A DNA stretch of 64,000 bases from Flavobacteriaceae bacterium. GTDB taxonomy: Bacteria > Bacteroidota > Bacteroidia > Flavobacteriales > Flavobacteriaceae. Below are positions 46,552 through 55,168 of this stretch, one piece after another (position 1 is the first letter of the stretch; each line of letters opens with the position of its first letter). The notes beneath the pieces were generated by a model. The model made no database searches, was not told where the DNA came from, and saw only the letters and a list, made by a program, of their open reading frames with translations. The stretch covers positions 18,017 through 82,016 of the forward strand of contig JADHML010000004.1 in the NCBI GenBank assembly GCA_016780065.1, written 5' to 3'. Both the position numbers and the translations under genes were made by a program.

Positions 46552-47478
46552 TTATTTGTCAATTATTGATCGACAGTGGGCTTCATCGGCTTTTAGTTGC
46601 ATTTGAAGTTTTTCGGCGGAGTCAAATTTTTGCTCATCACGAACGCGCTCCAGCACTTCTACCCCAATATGTTTTCCATATAAATCTTGAGTCCAATCAA
46701 AAAAGTGAACTTCAATTGAAATCCTTTTGGATTTGAAAGTTGGTTTTTCACCAATGTTCATCATACCAAAAACCTCCTGTCCGTCGAGGGTGCTTTTAAC
46801 CAAATAAACGCCATTTTTTGGTAAAATCTTATGACTGTTTTTTAAATCGATATTTGCAGTTGGGTATCGCAATGAACGCCCTCTTTTTTCTCCGTGGATG
46901 ACCTCGCCTGACAGTTTGAAACGCCTGCCTAGATAAGCAAAGGCTTTTTTCATATCTCCTTTAAAGATGGCTTTTCGAATTTTGGTTGAGCTCACTGCGA
47001 TGGCCTCCACTTCTGTGGCGCTGATCTCTTCTATTTCAAAATCAAATATGTCTCCAAAATCATGCATGTCATTAATGTTGGCGTTTCGGTTGCGCCCAAA
47101 ACGATGGTCATATCCCATGACGATTTTATGAACATTCAATTGACCTACTAACACTTCCTTTACATACTGCTCTGCATCCATCCTAGAGAAGGACTCAGTA
47201 AAAGGATGTATAACGAGCACATCCAACCCAGTTTCCTCTAAAGCATCTCTTCGCTCTTCTATGGTTTGAATCAATTTTAAAGGTGTATCAGATTGTAAAA
47301 CCATGCGTGGATGTGGGTAGAAAGTGAGTAAAACGGAAGTTTTATTTTCTTTTTTGGCACTCTGTACCAATCGTGAAATGATGGATTGATGACCTAAGTG
47401 CACCCCATCAAAGGTACCGACAGTTACTACTGAAGGTTTTTCTTTAGGATAATTTTCTAGCCCGTAAATGGTTTTCAT
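46552..47478 (-). CDS. ribF: Bifunctional riboflavin kinase / FAD synthetase
   Basis: A 308-residue enzyme that makes FMN and FAD. The N-terminal adenylyltransferase has VTVGTFDGVHLGHQSII (residues 19-35) and GYDHRFGRNRNANI. AVSSTKIRKAIFKGDMKKA closes that domain. The C-terminal kinase has GEVIHGEKRGRSLRYPTANI and the catalytic EVHFFDW. It follows the pth gene by 8 bases on the same strand. Confidence 0.95.
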   Translation of the reverse strand: MKTIYGLENYPKEKPSVVTVGTFDGVHLGHQSIISRLVQSAKKENKTSVLLTFYPHPRMVLQSDTPLKLIQTIEERRDALEETGLDVLVIHPFTESFSRMDAEQYVKEVLVGQLNVHKIVMGYDHRFGRNRNANINDMHDFGDIFDFEIEEISATEVEAIAVSSTKIRKAIFKGDMKKAFAYLGRRFKLSGEVIHGEKRGRSLRYPTANIDLKNSHKILPKNGVYLVKSTLDGQEVFGMMNIGEKPTFKSKRISIEVHFFDWTQDLYGKHIGVEVLERVRDEQKFDSAEKLQMQLKADEAHCRSIIDK

Positions 47479-47486
47479 ATATTCAA

Positions 47487-48053
47487 TTATAAAACCTCAC
47501 CATTGTGTGTATTCATAGCGCGCTCAACTCCTTCTAGCACAAAGGCCATAGCGGCCTGTTCGGCTTTAGAAACGATTTCTGGCAACTTTTGGACTTCTTC
47601 TTTTTTCCATGGTGACAAAACAAAGTCGGATTGTCGACCTTTTTTAAACTGATTACCAATCCCAACACGCAGCCTTGAAAATTCTCCAAAACGCATTTGG
47701 ATATCTTTAAGACCATTGTGTCCACCATGTGATCCCCTTTTTCGCATTCGTAAGTTGCCGAAGTCCAAATGAAGATCGTCCGTGATAACCAATAAATTTG
47801 CTGGTTTTATTTTTTCGCATCTCACCCAATGAACAACCGCTTTTCCACTAAGGTTCATCAAGGTGGAGGGCTTTAACAGCAGAATTTTTTTTCCTTTGTG
47901 ATTGAATGCGGCTACATCACCATACCTTTTGGTTTCATATGCAGCATCATAGGTTTTGGCCAATGCATCTACTACAGTAAACCCTATGTTGTGCCGAGTG
48001 TCATTATAATCAACCCCAACATTACCCAATCCTACCACCAGGAACTTTTCCAT
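47487..48053 (-). CDS. pth: Peptidyl-tRNA hydrolase
   Basis: The ATG at 48053 gives 188 residues starting MEKFLVVGLGNVGVDYNDTR; an upstream start at 48092 adds an unconserved stretch and is rejected. The catalytic His lies in NDTRHNIGF; KPSTLMNLSGKAV, VITDDLHLDFGNLRMRKRGS and HGGHNGLKDI are family motifs. It recycles peptidyl-tRNAs dropped from ribosomes. Its neighbour rplY (L25) is a common partner. Confidence 0.95.
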   Translation of the reverse strand: MEKFLVVGLGNVGVDYNDTRHNIGFTVVDALAKTYDAAYETKRYGDVAAFNHKGKKILLLKPSTLMNLSGKAVVHWVRCEKIKPANLLVITDDLHLDFGNLRMRKRGSHGGHNGLKDIQMRFGEFSRLRVGIGNQFKKGRQSDFVLSPWKKEEVQKLPEIVSKAEQAAMAFVLEGVERAMNTHNGEVL

Positions 48054-48114
48054 TGTTTCTTTTTTTCCGCAGAGAAAATGCCACCAACGCATCGATTATT
48101 TTTTGTAAAAATAA

Positions 48115-48148
48115 AAAAAGCACCTCAAGCAGAGTCGAGATGCTTTTT
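48115..48148 (-). terminator. Terminator after rplY
   Basis: On the minus strand a 12-bp stem with a single mismatch (48115-48126 with 48137-48148) ends in a run of T, 21 bases after the L25 stop codon. It separates rplY from pth. Confidence 0.75.
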
Positions 48149-48168
48149 AATGTTCACTATTTAGCGGC

Positions 48169-48819
48169 TTAAGCCTCTCCTTCCGCAGGTGCTTCTTGCT
48201 CTGTAGCTTCACCTTCAGTTTCTTCGCCTTCTACGCCTTCTACGCCTTTTACCCCTCCGGAAGCCTTCATGGAAGTACGAGAGTTACGTACCTGACATAC
48301 TACTGTATTATCGGGGTGTAAAAAGGTAAACTTTTCATCACCTACTTCGGTTACATAGAGTTTGTTTCCAATTTCTAATTTGGAAATATCGGCTACAATA
48401 GAGTCGGGTAAGTTGGAAGGAATTGCACGCACACGCAATTTACGTTTGTTCTTGCTCAACACACCACCACTTAGTAGCACACCAGGAGCAGCACCCACAA
48501 ACTCAACAGGAATGTCCATTGACACTTCTTTGTCATCGTGGAGTTGGTAAAAATCCACATGCAAGATGCGATCCGATACCGGATGAAACTGAATGTCTTG
48601 CAAAATGGCGTTGTACGAGGCTTCACCCAAATCAATCACCACCGTATGTGCATTCGGTGTGTAAACTAATTTGGAAAAGGCCAGCTCATCTGCTGAAAAG
48701 TGTACAGGCTCGCCTCCTCCGTAGAGCACGCAAGGAACCTTCTCAGCATTACGTAGGGCTTTGGTCGATGCCTTGCCCACGCTTTCTCTTTTAGATCCTT
48801 TGATCGTAATTGACTTCAT
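48169..48819 (-). CDS. rplY: 50S ribosomal protein L25/general stress protein Ctc
   Basis: A 216-residue CTC-type L25. The N-terminal 5S rRNA-binding domain ([20 protein letters not shown]) and the C-terminal TL5-type domain ([20 protein letters not shown], then [15 protein letters not shown]) are both present. An acidic Glu/Gly/Ala tail of about 30 residues follows. It sits between prs and pth, a frequent arrangement. Confidence 0.95.
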   Translation of the reverse strand: MKSITIKGSKRESVGKASTKALRNAEKVPCVLYGGGEPVHFSADELAFSKLVYTPNAHTVVIDLGEASYNAILQDIQFHPVSDRILHVDFYQLHDDKEVSMDIPVEFVGAAPGVLLSGGVLSKNKRKLRVRAIPSNLPDSIVADISKLEIGNKLYVTEVGDEKFTFLHPDNTVVCQVRNSRTSMKASGGVKGVEGVEGEETEGEATEQEAPAEGEA

Positions 48820-48837
48820 AATTAGGGTTTATTGAAT

Positions 48838-49779
48838 TTACATTATAAACTTTTTGGCAATCGATTTGTTGTGATGCACGTTGGTCATCACTTCAGCAAA
48901 AAGATTGGCGCAACTCAATACTTTTATTTTTTTAGACTCCTTGCTCAATGGTATTGAGTCTGTGGTAATCAGTTCTAGGAGTTGAGATTCTTCTATACGT
49001 TCGTAAGCCGATCCAGAGAGCAGTGGGTGTGTACAAACCGCACGAACACTCAAAGCACCGCGTTCCATCATAAGGTCGGCGGCCTTTGTCAGGGTGCCAG
49101 CCGTGTCGACCATGTCATCGACCAAAACAACGTTTTTCCCCTTCACCTCTCCAATGAGTTCCATATGAGAAATCACATTGGCTTTTTGACGTTGCTTGTA
49201 GCAAATAACAACATCACTCTCCAAATATTTGGCATAAGCATACGCTCGCTTTGCTCCACCCATATCGGGAGATGCAACGGTGAGATTGTCGATGTTTAAA
49301 TTTTTTAGGTAAGGCAAAAACATAGAGGAAGCAAACAGATGATCTACAGGTTTTTCAAAAAAGCCTTGAATTTGATCTGCGTGAAGGTCCATTGTGATAA
49401 TGCGAGTTGCACCAGCCGATTCCAATAATTTAGCAATCAGCTTGGCTCCGATGGGCACACGAGGCTTGTCTTTTCTGTCTTGGCGAGCCCATCCGAAATA
49501 TGGAATGACTGCTGTGATATGACGTGCCGAGGCTCGCTTGGCTGCATCGAGCATGAGCAGCATTTCCATCAGGTTTTCAGAGCTAGGCTGTGTAGAGCCT
49601 ATGATAAAAATACGCGCACCACGAATCGACTCCTCAAAGGAGGGTTGAAATTCTCCGTCACTATATCTTGAGAATAATACATTGCCAAGGGTGGCACCAT
49701 AGTGATCGGCTATGTTTTTAGCCAATTCCATGCTTTGGGAGCACCCAAAAATCTTTGCTTCTATCTTTACTTTTGCCAT
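48838..49779 (-). CDS. prs: Ribose-phosphate pyrophosphokinase
   Basis: A 313-residue enzyme making PRPP for nucleotides, histidine and tryptophan. The signatures are SRYSDGEFQPSFEESIRG and IPYFGWARQDRKDKPR, with the ITMDLHADQIQGFF metal-binding motif. The PRPP loop is VLVDDMVDTAGTLTKAA (near 220). Next in line is rplY, 18 bases downstream. Confidence 0.96.
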   Translation of the reverse strand: MAKVKIEAKIFGCSQSMELAKNIADHYGATLGNVLFSRYSDGEFQPSFEESIRGARIFIIGSTQPSSENLMEMLLMLDAAKRASARHITAVIPYFGWARQDRKDKPRVPIGAKLIAKLLESAGATRIITMDLHADQIQGFFEKPVDHLFASSMFLPYLKNLNIDNLTVASPDMGGAKRAYAYAKYLESDVVICYKQRQKANVISHMELIGEVKGKNVVLVDDMVDTAGTLTKAADLMMERGALSVRAVCTHPLLSGSAYERIEESQLLELITTDSIPLSKESKKIKVLSCANLFAEVMTNVHHNKSIAKKFIM

Positions 49780-49810
49780 GGTTGGTATTTAAATTTTCCA
49801 ACAGGGGTGG

Positions 49811-49839
49811 CAAATTTAGGAATTTATTTGACCCTTCAA
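49811..49839 (-). promoter_or_regulatory. Promoter of prs
   Basis: On the minus strand, TTG (49839-49837), an 18-base spacer and a perfect TAAATTTG (49818-49811) precede prs by about 31 bases. It is one of the best consensus promoters in the window and is divergent from the tRNA-Leu promoter. Confidence 0.7.
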
Positions 49840-49856
49840 TAGAATTGACCCTTCTT

Positions 49857-49890
49857 TTTGCATCTGAAGGTAAATTATTTGTTACATTTG
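49857..49890 (+). promoter_or_regulatory. Promoter of tRNA-Leu
   Basis: TTTG at 49857-49860 and a perfect TACATTTG at 49883-49890 with a somewhat long 22-base spacer. The mature tRNA starts 14 bases after the -7 box. Confidence 0.6.
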
Positions 49891-49903
49891 CGTCCCATTT
49901 GAA

Positions 49904-49987
49904 GCCTTGGTGGCGGAACTGGTAGACGCGCTGGATTCAAAATCCAGTTCTGGCAACAGAGTGTGGGTTCGATTCCCACCCAAGGTA
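49904..49987 (+). tRNA. tRNA-Leu (anticodon CAA)
   Basis: An 84-base class II tRNA with a long variable arm. The acceptor GCCTTGG pairs with CCAAGGT (G-U first pair), and the anticodon stem CTGGAT/ATCCAG region presents CAA. The T stem GTGGG/CCCAC closes TTCGATT. The discriminator is A, and CCA is not encoded. It reads TTG codons and is a single-gene unit with its own promoter and terminator. Confidence 0.94.
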
Positions 49988-49988
49988 C

Positions 49989-50018
49989 AAAACCCGCAAC
50001 AATTGTTGCGGGTTTTTT
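49989..50018 (+). terminator. Terminator after tRNA-Leu
   Basis: A near-perfect palindrome (49989-50016, arms AAAACCCGCAACA and its complement) is followed by T residues one base after the tRNA end. Confidence 0.9.
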
Positions 50019-50045
50019 CGTTTTATTTCCACTCAATAGAAGACA

Positions 50046-51926
50046 CTAAAAAGAATCTTTTAAAAGCTTAGAGCTCCCTAAAAGTGTGTTGTCTTTGTCA
50101 TATATCTTTAAAAAATAAACTCCTTTACTTAAAAAAGACAAGTCGATGGTCTTAGAAGCAGTGTGCAGCAAGAGTTGTCCGTTAATAGAGTAGACTTTAA
50201 GTGACGCAAAGTCAGAATTTACATAAACCACTGATTTTGTGGGGTTCGGATAGAAATCAATGCTTGGCAGAAGAGGTGTTTGAGACAATACATCGTCTTC
50301 CTCTCCGAAAACAGTATACCAGCTTTCATTTCCGTCAAAAAAATCATCTACTCCGTCTGCCTCTGTAGTGTATGAGGTAAGTGCATATTCTACATTGGGA
50401 TCTGCATTTTCTAAGAAGTATGAAGTCACAAGACCCAAATCGATGTTGTTTTCATACGAATGCCCTGTAGGGCTCCCAAAATGAAGCCGATACCCTGCGA
50501 TGTTTTGCTCCATATTTGGATCCCAAGAAAAATAAATTCCGTTTGATTGAATTGAAAGATCCAATTGGGTGTTTGGTAAAACAGCTAGCGCTTCTTGAGC
50601 CAAAGATTTTATGGGAGTATAATTGACCAAACCTATGGAAGAATCATCAAACCAATCAAAAATTCGATCTGCGATGATCTGCTCATTGTCAGTATCCCAA
50701 AAATTTGAGGAGGCATCTATGTCTGCCAAATAAGAAAGACGCCTGTTTTTGAACTCGTATGGAGCGGTGTTTCTAAAAAACTTATTGTTGTATAATCCAA
50801 AAGTTGGGTTTCCGTTTTCCGGGTTGAAAGAATCTACAGTTGCCAATTCAGAATTATTAAATGCCAACAAATTGTTTTTAATCACAACTTGTGGGCTCCA
50901 GGCATTCTGTGTGTTGATTCCAGCCACAAACCCATCATTACCCAACAATACATTGCCTTCTACAAGATAACTTCCCCCTTGTTTGATTTCGATGCCTCCG
51001 TTGCTGTTTTCTGTAAACACATTGTTTTGGATAATGTGATTGGCATACAAAGCACTTAGTCCCTTTGAGTTGTTGTGGAGGATGTTTTTTGTAATTGTAA
51101 ATTGTCCATTCCCTCGTGACCATATGCCAAAATCGTTGTCATAAATGATATTTTCAGAAACAAACTGTGTTCCATTGGCTAGCGCATCAATGCCGGAATC
51201 ATTGTTCGAGTAAATTTCATTTCCAATAAACTCAAAATAATGACTGCCCCCCGAGTCGCCTCCTAAAGTAGAAATCCCACTTCCGCCATTGTTGTATGAG
51301 AAGGAATTTAAAACAATTAATGACTTGTTGTATTGGTAGCAACTGCATTCAATGCCATTGTAAAAATTTTCATAAAATTCGCTTTGTGATATCACAGATT
51401 TCGATATGGTTCCACCGGTACCCTTTTGGAAGGAAACACCAGATTTACCACTCTCTCTAACAACAACTTTGTGAAGGTAAATTGAGGTGTTCACAATTTT
51501 TAAAGAGGCGGATTGGTTGTCACCCCCTCCGTATTCAATCAAAGCATTTTCTATTCTAGATCCAGAGAGATAGTTGTGGTCGCTATCGAAAAGGGCTCCA
51601 CTTGAGTTTTCTGAGAATTCAATAAACTTCCACGCACCTTTTTCTGGGGTTGTATTGGCAGACGAAAACCTTATCTTATTGTTGTCTGTGCCAACGGCTT
51701 GTAGCTCTCCAAAAACCTGAAAAGAGAAGAGCCCTGTAAACATTACTTCAACTCCGGGCGCTATGGTCAATGTGGCTCCGTTATTGACACGAATGTTGTT
51801 GGTGATCAAATAAGGGCTTTCTTCTAGTGTCCAGTCTGTGTTTGAGGAAATAATTCCTGATACCTCTGTTTGTGCTGTAAGGCCAAGGGATGACAATCCA
51901 AATAGAACGGAGATTAGTTTTTTCAT
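50046..51926 (-). CDS. T9SS-sorted right-handed beta-helix protein
   Basis: From the ATG at 51926 the protein has 626 residues; a TTG two codons earlier overlaps the promoter box. A signal peptide (KKLISVLFGLSSLGLTAQ) is followed by a parallel beta-helix (about 90-440) built from repeats such as GNEIYSNNDSGIDAL, NIIYDNDFGIWSRGN, NILHNNSKGLSAL and NVFTENSNGGIEI. A fibronectin-like segment covers about 460-540, and a T9SS type A sorting domain starts at about 555 (IDFYPNPTKS). Beta-helix proteins of this type are often polysaccharide lyases or adhesins, but no catalytic motif can be assigned. It is exported and monocistronic. Confidence 0.8.
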   Translation of the reverse strand: MKKLISVLFGLSSLGLTAQTEVSGIISSNTDWTLEESPYLITNNIRVNNGATLTIAPGVEVMFTGLFSFQVFGELQAVGTDNNKIRFSSANTTPEKGAWKFIEFSENSSGALFDSDHNYLSGSRIENALIEYGGGDNQSASLKIVNTSIYLHKVVVRESGKSGVSFQKGTGGTISKSVISQSEFYENFYNGIECSCYQYNKSLIVLNSFSYNNGGSGISTLGGDSGGSHYFEFIGNEIYSNNDSGIDALANGTQFVSENIIYDNDFGIWSRGNGQFTITKNILHNNSKGLSALYANHIIQNNVFTENSNGGIEIKQGGSYLVEGNVLLGNDGFVAGINTQNAWSPQVVIKNNLLAFNNSELATVDSFNPENGNPTFGLYNNKFFRNTAPYEFKNRRLSYLADIDASSNFWDTDNEQIIADRIFDWFDDSSIGLVNYTPIKSLAQEALAVLPNTQLDLSIQSNGIYFSWDPNMEQNIAGYRLHFGSPTGHSYENNIDLGLVTSYFLENADPNVEYALTSYTTEADGVDDFFDGNESWYTVFGEEDDVLSQTPLLPSIDFYPNPTKSVVYVNSDFASLKVYSINGQLLLHTASKTIDLSFLSKGVYFLKIYDKDNTLLGSSKLLKDSF

Positions 51927-51929
51927 GCT

Positions 51930-51937
51930 CAAATTTA
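51930..51937 (-). promoter_or_regulatory. TAnnTTTG -7 box at the beta-helix gene
   Basis: A perfect TAAATTTG on the minus strand ends only 3 bases before the ATG at 51926, which would make the mRNA leaderless. A TTTC lies about 21 bases upstream instead of TTTG. Confidence 0.4.
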
Positions 51938-52139
51938 ATTTTTTTCCGAATATTTAAAGAAACTTTGAATTTTAACATGATAGAACTTGACTGTGATCAT
52001 GATGCTTTCTTTTATGTGTTTCGCAACTTCTCATTGATCAAATGTTTAGTTTTCAAGCCTGTTTTGTTTCATAATTGAAATCAAGTGATTAACAAATTGT
52101 TAAACTCTTAAATCTAAAGGAGTAACCCACTGTAAGTTG

Positions 52140-52169
52140 TTGATGGTGAGTTTTTTTTTCTTAAATTTA
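52140..52169 (+). promoter_or_regulatory. Promoter of the T9SS protein gene at 52191
   Basis: TTG at 52140-52142, a 19-base spacer and TAAATTTA at 52162-52169 (7 of 8 to the consensus). The ATG is 21 bases downstream. The rest of the 51933-52190 gap shows no gene. Confidence 0.5.
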
Positions 52170-52190
52170 TTGAAATTTTAAACAATAATT

Positions 52191-54014
52191 ATGAAAAAAC
52201 TTTACTTAGCATTTCTAATGTTTTCAATGTATGCTGTAAATGCCCAAACAGTCATTCACAGCTATTCTTTTGAGGATAACGGATCTGCCAATTACACTAC
52301 ATCAGCCGTGGAATACTCAGACGGTTTATATGATTTTTTTACAAGCACTTTTAACAATGCTATTGCCGGGAATTATGGAGTAACTGGACAAGATGGAGAT
52401 CATTATTTTGCTGCACAAGACATGGACGGTGATGGAGAGGCTTCAGAACAAACGTTATCCATGACATTTGACGTTTCAGGTTATTCAGGTTTGGCACTTA
52501 AAATTTTAGTTGCTGAAGATGATTATCAAGACCCTAAATGGGATGACAGTGATTTTTTTCATATTGATTACTCAATTGACGGAGGCGCATCAACTCCTTT
52601 GCTTTGGATTGAAAGCGAGGCTTCTGGGACGAATTCAGAAACCCGAATTGATGCTGATTTTGATGGTGTAGGCGAAGGAGATACGATTCCAGAAGCGTTT
52701 ATGGAAGTCACAGAAGCTATTACCGGAACGGGTAATTCTTTGACCTTAACTTTTACTTTTAAGTTAGACAGTGGAGGGGAGGACATTGCGATAGATAATG
52801 TTAGAATTTTAGAAGGCTTTGTTGCAAATACTACACCTACATTAAGTATAACATCTCCAGATGATAATGCAACAATTTATGATAGTTCAGTTGATATCAA
52901 TCTTTTTGTTGAGAATTTCAGCGTTGGCAACACTCAATCTGATGATGGTCATGTTCATTATACTTTGGATTCAGGAGATCCCGTTATGAAATATGACACA
53001 ACTCCTATATCGCTTACAGATCTCTCAGAGGGAACTCACACCGTTGTTGTATCACTCGTAGATGCCGCCCACAATCAATTATCACCGCCCGTCAGCGCCA
53101 CTGTAAATTTTGAATTCATTGATCCCATAGTTTCTCTTCCTTATTCTGAAACTTTTGATTATACCATAGACAGTTCATTAAGCGGCCAAGGAAAATGGCA
53201 GAGTCTTTACTCTGGAGATGACATAATGGTTGTAGATGGGAATCTTACCTACAATAATGTTGAGTCAACTGGCAAAAAAGTTTCCTTTTCAGGTAGTGGG
53301 AAAGAAGCTTTTGTAGATATCGATAATCAAGATGAGCTAACTGTTGCTTCTTTTTGGTTAAACGTGACTGACATATCATCTGTTAATGACTCAGACGGAG
53401 GTTACTTTGCTATTTTCGGAAGCGAGGGCTCACCTCCTAACTTTGAGTCTAGAATTTGGTTAAAACCTTCAACGGATCCTATAGGCACTACATATAACCT
53501 TTCATTTTCATCAGCTAGTTCAAACCCTGATTATGTTCCTACGGAAATGAATGTAAATGAAACTTATCTAGTTGTCATGTCCTACAATAATATTACTGGG
53601 GAAATCAAAGGATGGATTAATCCTGTGAACTCCTCATCCAGTCCATCAATGACGATGACAGATACATCACCAGCAAGGATTGAATATTTTATCCTGAGAC
53701 AGGATTCGCCCTCTGAGACAGCAGCTTTAGAGATTGACGAATTAAAGATTGGAACTTCAGTTTCAAATGTCCTCAGTACATTTAAATTTGACAACAAGAA
53801 AGTCTCAGTGTATCCAAACCCCGTACATTCAAATCTCAACTTCATAGGACTCTCTGAGCCTGTTCAAGCCTCTGTATATGATATGACTGGAAGGTTACAC
53901 ATGCAGAAAGAGGTTACAAACACTTTAGATGTTAGCAGCCTTAAAGCAGGCATCTATATGGTGAAAATCCAAAATGAAAGTGGTTCAAAAGTCTTTAACA
54001 TTCTAAAGAACTAG
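52191..54014 (+). CDS. T9SS-sorted multi-domain secreted protein of unknown function
   Basis: A 607-residue protein. It has a signal peptide (KLYLAFLMFSMYAVNAQ), a beta-sandwich domain at about 20-205 (ending IAIDNVRILEGF) and an Ig-like domain at about 210-310 (TLSITSPDDNATIY, SEGTHTVVVSLVDAAHNQLS). A concanavalin-like beta domain covers about 320-525, and a T9SS type A sorting domain starts at about 535 (VSVYPNPVHS). The Ig-like unit resembles modules often attached to secreted nucleases and lamin-tail proteins of flavobacteria. No catalytic residues were recognised. It shares a bidirectional terminator with the convergent nuclease/phosphatase gene. Confidence 0.7.
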   Translation: MKKLYLAFLMFSMYAVNAQTVIHSYSFEDNGSANYTTSAVEYSDGLYDFFTSTFNNAIAGNYGVTGQDGDHYFAAQDMDGDGEASEQTLSMTFDVSGYSGLALKILVAEDDYQDPKWDDSDFFHIDYSIDGGASTPLLWIESEASGTNSETRIDADFDGVGEGDTIPEAFMEVTEAITGTGNSLTLTFTFKLDSGGEDIAIDNVRILEGFVANTTPTLSITSPDDNATIYDSSVDINLFVENFSVGNTQSDDGHVHYTLDSGDPVMKYDTTPISLTDLSEGTHTVVVSLVDAAHNQLSPPVSATVNFEFIDPIVSLPYSETFDYTIDSSLSGQGKWQSLYSGDDIMVVDGNLTYNNVESTGKKVSFSGSGKEAFVDIDNQDELTVASFWLNVTDISSVNDSDGGYFAIFGSEGSPPNFESRIWLKPSTDPIGTTYNLSFSSASSNPDYVPTEMNVNETYLVVMSYNNITGEIKGWINPVNSSSSPSMTMTDTSPARIEYFILRQDSPSETAALEIDELKIGTSVSNVLSTFKFDNKKVSVYPNPVHSNLNFIGLSEPVQASVYDMTGRLHMQKEVTNTLDVSSLKAGIYMVKIQNESGSKVFNILKN

Positions 54015-54031
54015 CCTTCATTGATACGATC

Positions 54032-54062
54032 AAAAAAAGCGGAACTCAGTTCCGCTTTTTTT
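54032..54062. terminator. Bidirectional terminator between convergent genes
   Basis: The symmetric hairpin (A-rich arm, GCGGAACT with AGTTCCGC, T-rich arm) works in both directions. It lies 17 bases after the plus-strand stop and directly next to the stop of the minus-strand gene at 54067. Confidence 0.9.
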
Positions 54063-54066
54063 ATGT

Positions 54067-55107
54067 CTATTGTTTTTTGAGGAGGAGCGCATAGACCGGG
54101 AAGTGATCGCTATAGCCTCCTGTAAATTTACCTCCAGCAAAACTGCGATAAGGGTAGCCTTTATAACGTCCTTTTTTGTTGAATAGGTAGGGTGGATTAA
54201 AGATACCAGCCTTCCAAAAGTACCAGTCGGTTTCTGTCTTTTTTAATAAAGACGGACTTACATGAACCTGATCGAGTACATTCCATTTGTCGCGATAACA
54301 GCTGGTTCCAATTCCCTTTTTATAAAAGGACATCATAGGATTGTAAAAAGTCGTGTTCTCAAGAACGTCCTCTCTGTCACCCACAGCCCCCAAAGCGTCT
54401 TCAACACTCTTGTTGTTGGGGTCGTCATTAAAATCCCCCATATTGATGATTTTGGCCATTGGGTTTATGGCGCGAATTGAATCAACCGTTTTTCTGTTGA
54501 GTTCCCCAGCGGCAATTCGCTTGGGTTCGCTGCTTGCTTGCCCTCCACTACGTGAAGGCCAATGATGAACGATTACATAAATAAGTTCATTGTCCAAAAG
54601 GCCAGATACCACCAGTTGATCTCTTGTATAATCTCGATCTCCGTCGGAGTCATAAAGAGATAGAAAATGTTTTTTGGCACGAAGCAGTGTAAATTTACTT
54701 TTTCGATAGAGCAAACAAACATCAATACCTCTTTCGTCTGGCGACTCAAAATGAGCAATTCCATAGTTGTACTTTTTCAGGGTAGGGGAATTGACGAGTC
54801 TCTCTACAACATACCTATTTTCAACTTCTGAAAGACCAATGATTGCCGGAGCGCTCCCCGTCACATCACTTCCAACGTCGGCAATCACCTTGGCGGTGTT
54901 GGCGAGTTTCATCTCAAAAATCTCTTCTGTCCAACGATCACGCCCCTCGGGTGTGCGATCGTCATCCCTTGTTTTGGGATCATCAAAGTGATCAAATAGG
55001 TTTTCTACATTATAGAATGCGACAGTCTCGACTGCGAATTTTTGGTCTTGTGCAATGCAAACATTTAAGGCATAGATAAACACAAAGAAGGTGGTGATAT
55101 TTTTCAT
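54067..55107 (-). CDS. Exported endonuclease/exonuclease/phosphatase family protein
   Basis: A 346-residue protein with a signal peptide (TTFFVFIYALNVCIAQ) and the DNase-I-like fold: FYNVENLFDHFDDP, IIGLSEVENR (metal-binding Glu), VIVHHWPSRSGG (catalytic His), INMGDFNDDPNNKS and GYSDHFPVYALL (final Asp-His pair). All catalytic positions are present. Such exported proteins degrade nucleic acids or phosphodiesters. It is divergent from a TonB-dependent receptor gene, across only 61 bases. Confidence 0.88.
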   Translation of the reverse strand: MKNITTFFVFIYALNVCIAQDQKFAVETVAFYNVENLFDHFDDPKTRDDDRTPEGRDRWTEEIFEMKLANTAKVIADVGSDVTGSAPAIIGLSEVENRYVVERLVNSPTLKKYNYGIAHFESPDERGIDVCLLYRKSKFTLLRAKKHFLSLYDSDGDRDYTRDQLVVSGLLDNELIYVIVHHWPSRSGGQASSEPKRIAAGELNRKTVDSIRAINPMAKIINMGDFNDDPNNKSVEDALGAVGDREDVLENTTFYNPMMSFYKKGIGTSCYRDKWNVLDQVHVSPSLLKKTETDWYFWKAGIFNPPYLFNKKGRYKGYPYRSFAGGKFTGGYSDHFPVYALLLKKQ

Positions 55108-55168
55108 AAAATTATTCTAATATTAACTAAAATAAGTTTAAATTGCCATATATAAAAAAACAATTTTT

